From Patescibacteria group bacterium (GTDB lineage: Bacteria > Patescibacteriota > Minisyncoccia > JAHCSD01), in contig JAHCSD010000027.1 in the NCBI GenBank assembly GCA_018609185.1, forward strand, positions 1-7,749: 7,749 bases of DNA. The letters are read 5' to 3'. Positions 5,414 through 7,749 of this stretch are shown here, piece after piece (positions within the stretch are counted from its first letter, which is position 1; every line of letters starts with the position of its first letter). Under the pieces are notes generated by a model. That model was not told the DNA's origin. It searched no databases and worked only from the letters and a program-made list of their open reading frames with translations. The position numbers and the translations under genes are program-made.

Positions 5414-5698
5414 ATGGCGTCCCCGCATCCTAGTTATAGGGGTGTCTTGATTGAATGTGTTTCAGAAGAAGTTATGAATGTGCCTATCAGGAAAATTTTT
5501 GACCGGCGGTTAGATAAAGAGATAATCTTAGTAAGTTCGGCGCTTTTCGCACAAGACATTGAGCGAATTCTCGACTGTTTTATAGACGGGAACACAGAGG
5601 AACTCGAAAGACTGTTAGGGGTTTACTCTGTTGATTTTTTGCGCGAATGGTCTCCGCGGTTTAAAGATGAAGTAGCCCATATTATCAATCAATTTTAA
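5414..5698 (+). CDS. Hypothetical soluble protein (94 aa)
   Basis: The protein starts MASPHPSYRGVLIECVSEEV. The start is supported by GGAGGT (5403-5408), 5 nt before the ATG. It appears soluble and alpha/beta: a strand (11-16), a loop with VPIRKIFDRRLDKEI, a hydrophobic strand (ILVSSAL, 38-44), and three helices (46-57, 61-69, 73-94). The repeated ERI/EEL pattern with DCFIDGNTEELERLL suggests a small helical bundle. Two cysteines (15, 55) form no motif. Codon use is mixed, typical of the window. No clear promoter is visible in the 28 bp between the palindromic element and the ribosome-binding site region, so the promoter probably lies inside the element. The stop codon enters a shared bidirectional terminator. 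I do not recognise the family. Confidence 0.75.
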   Translation: MASPHPSYRGVLIECVSEEVMNVPIRKIFDRRLDKEIILVSSALFAQDIERILDCFIDGNTEELERLLGVYSVDFLREWSPRFKDEVAHIINQF

Positions 5699-5729
5699 AT
5701 ACCGCACTCGAATTACGAGTGCGGTATTT
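5697..5729. terminator. Bidirectional terminator shared by two convergent genes
   Basis: A perfect 14-bp stem, AAATACCGCACTCG (5697-5710) with CGAGTGCGGTATTT (5716-5729), and a 5-nt loop. The stop codons of both convergent genes (5696-5698 plus; 5731-5729 minus) overlap its ends. T-rich tails exist in both directions, built partly from the stem's own A/T ends. Confidence 0.85.
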
Positions 5730-6535
5730 CATTCTAGTTTTACACCTTTATTTAATAAATCAATTCGTCCCCGGAAGTTTTTTGCAATATCTCGAACCGC
5801 TTCGCGTTCAAGGTTCTTGCCATGTTCGTCGGTCCTTGGCCCTTCGTATTCTATAGAGAGATATCCTTCGTATCCTTCTTCGTGAAGCTGCCAGATCATT
5901 TTAGGATTGTCGATCCACGTGCATCCTTTCCGGTAGCCGTAGTGTTTGAGATGTACGTGACGAACGCCAAGGCTGCGGGTAACTTGTTCTACATTATCGT
6001 AGAGCCGTGAGGGGAAGTTGCCGGTGTCGAGATTGATACGAAAATATGGAGAATTTACCGCGCGCATTAGGTTTATATGGTCTTCAACATTTTGGACTAC
6101 CGCGCCGTGGTTTTCCATGGCAAGCGTCACATTGTGTGAAGCGGCGTAACCAGCAAGTTCTTTCAGTATTGAGATTTTTGCGGGAAAGGTCCTTACATAC
6201 GGCACGCGGAGAAGATACGCAACGTTGATCCATTCTTTGAATTCCGCGACTTTTCTAGCCAGATCTACTGGCTTAGCTGGTTCGTAGGGTTTATCGAAGA
6301 AAATCTCCGGGCTTATTGAGCTTATTTCAAGCCTTCGAAAATAGCATTCGGTTTTGAGCCGTTCCCAAAAGCCTCGTTCGAGGCTCGGCCTCCCCGAGCT
6401 TAATCCGAAATGGCGATCCTGAAGCTCGACGCCGTCAAGTTTCAATCGTGCACACTCATCAAGAAAGTCCCATATATTCATCTTGCCCGTTTCAAAAAGC
6501 GACAGATAGCTAACCGTGCTGCACCCGAGTTTCAT
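5729..6535 (-). CDS. Sugar phosphate isomerase/epimerase-family TIM-barrel protein
   Basis: A 268-residue protein, full length for the xylose isomerase-like TIM-barrel family (AP endonuclease 2 fold). It starts with a typical first strand, MKLGCSTVSYLSL, and has DGVELQD (34-40). The expected metal ligands fall at strand ends: Glu141 (LAMENHG), Asp170 (NLDTGNF), His195 (VRHVHLKH) and Glu229 (LSIEYEG). Family members isomerise or epimerise sugars and related polyols using a divalent metal; the substrate cannot be read from sequence. Short sugar-isomerase-like members versus endonuclease IV members are separated here by length and by the DTGNF and HVHLKH motifs. The ATG has GAGGT 8 nt upstream. 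The gene stands alone: its own promoter at 6578-6606 and a terminator shared with the convergent 94-aa gene. No sugar kinase or transporter is nearby. Confidence 0.88.
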   Translation of the reverse strand: MKLGCSTVSYLSLFETGKMNIWDFLDECARLKLDGVELQDRHFGLSSGRPSLERGFWERLKTECYFRRLEISSISPEIFFDKPYEPAKPVDLARKVAEFKEWINVAYLLRVPYVRTFPAKISILKELAGYAASHNVTLAMENHGAVVQNVEDHINLMRAVNSPYFRINLDTGNFPSRLYDNVEQVTRSLGVRHVHLKHYGYRKGCTWIDNPKMIWQLHEEGYEGYLSIEYEGPRTDEHGKNLEREAVRDIAKNFRGRIDLLNKGVKLE

Positions 6536-6577
6536 TGTAGTTTACCTCTGTGTTTGTTATGAAAGAGCTAATAGACA

Positions 6578-6606
6578 ATACTACCATCAATCGATTATTA
6601 TGACAA
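6578..6606 (-). promoter_or_regulatory. Sigma70-type promoter for the TIM-barrel gene
   Basis: On the minus strand, TTGTCA (6606-6601), a 17-nt spacer, and TAGTAT (6583-6578). This gives a leader of roughly 36 nt carrying GAGGT. A second TTGTCA at 6639-6634 on the same strand, with TAATAG 17 nt after it, is a weaker candidate that overlaps the opposing promoter. Confidence 0.65.
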
Positions 6607-6633
6607 GATTACTATTACACAAGCTCTGCAAAC

Positions 6634-6662
6634 TTGACAAAATAAATGATAGGTGGTATGAT
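6634..6662 (+). promoter_or_regulatory. Consensus sigma70-type promoter for the 61-aa membrane gene
   Basis: A perfect TTGACA (6634-6639), a 17-nt spacer, and TATGAT (6657-6662). Start of transcription is expected near 6669. It diverges from the TIM-barrel promoter; the two -35 boxes are 27 bp apart, so a regulator bound between them could affect both. Confidence 0.85.
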
Positions 6663-6710
6663 GTATGGTTGAGGTAAGATTAGTTCTTTGGAAAGGAGGA
6701 GAGGTTAGTT

Positions 6711-6896
6711 ATGCTACCCATTTCAATCTTAGTAGTTGGAGGGATACTATCTGTTGTCATATTTAGTTTTGTTGGAGATTGGGAGAAAGCCCGAGAAGAT
6801 AGCCTCCAGGGGATAGGAGAATTTTTTAAATTTCTTGTTATCTTTGTTGCATGTATTGTTGTTACCGCGTTCATTATGGTGACATTCTTTAACTAA
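6711..6896 (+). CDS. Small two-helix membrane protein (61 aa)
   Basis: The protein has two hydrophobic helices, residues 4-21 (ISILVVGGILSVVIFSFV) and 40-59 (KFLVIFVACIVVTAFIMVTF), joined by a short charged loop, GDWEKAREDSLQGIGEF. There are no catalytic motifs. The ATG follows a doubled purine-rich site, AAAGGAGG (6693-6700) and GAGAGG (6699-6704), 6 nt from the ATG by the latter. It has its own near-consensus promoter and a clean terminator, so it is a monocistronic and probably well expressed gene. Such proteins often modify or stabilise larger membrane complexes or act as toxins, but nothing here shows either. It diverges from the TIM-barrel gene. Family not recognised; the gene call is strong because promoter, ribosome-binding site, ORF and terminator line up. 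Confidence 0.8.
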   Translation: MLPISILVVGGILSVVIFSFVGDWEKAREDSLQGIGEFFKFLVIFVACIVVTAFIMVTFFN

Positions 6897-6913
6897 AGGA
6901 TAAAATATAACCT

Positions 6914-6943
6914 AAGGCGACGCGATCCGTCGCCTTTCTTTAT
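6914..6943 (+). terminator. Rho-independent terminator of the 61-aa gene
   Basis: A 9-bp perfect stem, AAGGCGACG (6914-6922) with CGTCGCCTT (6928-6936), a 5-nt loop, then TTTCTTTATT. It begins 17 nt after the stop codon. Confidence 0.9.
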
Positions 6944-6962
6944 TAACACGATCCCCCGGTTA

Positions 6963-6991
6963 TTGACGTGAGTGCTTCATCGCGATATCCT
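6963..6991 (+). promoter_or_regulatory. Sigma70-type promoter for the 104-aa gene
   Basis: TTGACG (6963-6968), a 17-nt spacer, and TATCCT (6986-6991), giving a short leader of about 20 nt with AAAGGAGG. Its position means the open frame upstream of 7019 is not translated, supporting the ATG at 7019. Confidence 0.6.
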
Positions 6992-7018
6992 ATAGACGTA
7001 CATACAAAGGAGGAGAAC

Positions 7019-7333
7019 ATGCGGATTATGTTGCGTGTCTGGGGCTGGTTCTTTTGTAGAGAGCCCGGCCGTCTGCGCCCTGGGCCACGTCATGTTCCGG
7101 ATTTATTCAAGGAAAAACCAACGGGACACATACGTCCCTATACTATGCCGTACGAAGATGGACGAGGACGCGTTATCTATCGAGGAATTCAGGTTATTTC
7201 CTACGACGCTCAAGGCAAGAGGATTTCTCCGCCCACCAAAGATGAGCTCGAGCTTGAGCTGAAAGAATTCGAAACGTTGTGCACAAGGTGCGGGAATACG
7301 GTACGTTACTGGCGCCACACAAGGAAACATTGA
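7019..7333 (+). CDS. Hypothetical basic protein with C-terminal CxxC...HxxxH cluster (104 aa)
   Basis: The protein starts MRIMLRVWGWFFCREPGRLR. The ATG at 7019 is chosen over an upstream in-frame start at 6968 because AAAGGAGG (7006-7013) lies 5 nt before it and the promoter overlaps the longer frame. Residues 1-30 are basic and Pro/Arg-rich, 35-65 form a beta-like segment (GRGRVIYRGIQVISYDAQGK), and 73-86 an acidic helix (KDELELELKEFETL). It ends with Cys88-x2-Cys91-x8-His100-x3-His104 as the last residue, which resembles a compact C2H2 zinc finger, with a shorter Cys-to-His gap than the usual 12. Zinc and nucleic-acid binding are inferred. It is a single-gene unit with its own promoter and a shared terminator. 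Family not recognised. Confidence 0.78.
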   Translation: MRIMLRVWGWFFCREPGRLRPGPRHVPDLFKEKPTGHIRPYTMPYEDGRGRVIYRGIQVISYDAQGKRISPPTKDELELELKEFETLCTRCGNTVRYWRHTRKH

Positions 7334-7341
7334 GGAAAAAG

Positions 7342-7374
7342 AAAAAGCCCTTCGACTTAACTCGGGGCTTTTTT
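7342..7374. terminator. Bidirectional terminator between convergent genes
   Basis: AAAAAGCCC (7342-7350) pairs with GGGCTTTTT (7365-7373), with an inner CGA/TCG. Runs of T follow in both directions (TTTTTT plus; TTTTTCTTTTT minus). The last codons and stop (7359-7357) of the minus-strand ligase lie inside the hairpin. Confidence 0.85.
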
Positions 7375-7749
7375 AAATTCTTTTCGTAAGGGTTTGCCGA
7401 TGATGGTTTTTGGAATTTCGTCAACGAATTCGATGGTTCGTGGGACCTTGTAGGGTGCAAGGTCTTTTTTACATGCGTTAATTATGGCGAGTTTCGTTTC
7501 TTTGGAAGGTTCTACGGTACCTGCAAGAACCACGTATGCTACAGGGACTTCCCCGCCGCCATCAATTTCTTTACCTACTACAACTACTTCTTTGACTGTT
7601 TGAATTGTATGAATAAAATCTTCTACTTCGCTTGGGTACACCTTAAGACCTGATCCTTTGATCTCAATCATGTCTTTTTTGCGATCCACGAGAAAGAGGT
7701 AGCCGTCTTCATCCATATAGCCGACGTCCCCGGTGTACAACCACCCGTC
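7357..7749 (-). CDS. Acyl-CoA synthetase (AMP-binding enzyme), C-terminal part, cut by window edge
   Basis: Only the last 130 residues are present; the frame is open to the window edge. The fragment begins DGWLYTGDVGYMDEDGYLF, the conserved TGD region of adenylate-forming enzymes, followed by the hinge DRKKDMI (22-28), then KGSGLKVYPSEVED, and ends with IPKTIIGKPLRKEF, whose GK lysine (about residue 119) is the usual C-domain catalytic lysine. These enzymes join a carboxylic acid to AMP and then to CoA; the pattern fits long- or medium-chain fatty acyl-CoA ligases (FadD-like) better than nonribosomal peptide synthetases, because no carrier domain follows. Substrate specificity lies in the missing N-terminal domain. 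The gene ends 24 bp from the convergent 104-aa gene, and the stop codon lies inside the shared terminator. The length of the full protein would be about 500-600 residues by family norm. Confidence 0.9.
   Translation of the reverse strand, partial: DGWLYTGDVGYMDEDGYLFLVDRKKDMIEIKGSGLKVYPSEVEDFIHTIQTVKEVVVVGKEIDGGGEVPVAYVVLAGTVEPSKETKLAIINACKKDLAPYKVPRTIEFVDEIPKTIIGKPLRKEFKKAPS

Noticed and set aside
7194..7460. Minus-strand frame of 88 codons overlapping the 104-aa gene and the ligase
   Set aside because: It crosses a terminator and conflicts with two well-supported genes.

Overview
The window looks like ordinary chromosome of a Candidate Phyla Radiation / Patescibacteria (Parcubacteria-like) bacterium, probably from a metagenome assembly. 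This is an inference from gene style: a DUF2157 + GDYXXLXY membrane-protein pair, many short orphan proteins, very tight spacing, terminators that overlap stop codons, bacterial sigma70-type promoters and strong AAAGGAGG ribosome-binding sites. No rRNA, tRNA, CRISPR array or transposase gene is visible.

Layout, left to right. (1) 16-2832, minus strand: a DUF2157 multi-pass membrane protein and a GDYXXLXY protein overlap by one base (TAATG) and form an operon. Its promoter sits so close to the start codon that the mRNA should be leaderless. The GDYXXLXY protein has a long C-terminal extension with a fibronectin-III-like domain. A 33-codon single-helix ORF follows. (2) 2868-4684, minus strand: three small orphan genes (89, 146 and 112 aa), separated by hairpin-rich DNA. 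The 146- and 112-aa genes use only GAG for glutamate (26 of 26), unlike the 89-aa gene next door (9 of 11 GAA), so they may be a transferred pair. The 112-aa protein starts with a Cys cluster that looks like a zinc site. (3) 4701-5698: a membrane-anchored 126-aa protein and a 94-aa protein diverge from a roughly 330-bp spacer. That spacer is almost wholly filled by a 279-bp nested palindrome with 26-bp terminal inverted repeats and two internal hairpin arms, the most unusual object in the window. (4) 5729-6535, minus: a complete TIM-barrel sugar phosphate isomerase/epimerase-like protein. (5) 6578-7374: divergent promoters, then two small plus-strand genes, one with two membrane helices and one ending in a CxxC...HxxxH cluster. 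Each has its own promoter and terminator. (6) 7357-7749, minus: the C-terminal end of an acyl-CoA synthetase (AMP-binding family), cut by the window edge.

Apart from the DUF2157/GDYXXLXY operon, most genes appear to be single transcription units bounded by hairpins, several shared by convergent genes. I see no evidence of a defence system, a biosynthetic cluster or another multi-gene machine. The best leads are the palindromic element, the codon-biased small-gene island with its four-hairpin spacer, and the extended GDYXXLXY protein.
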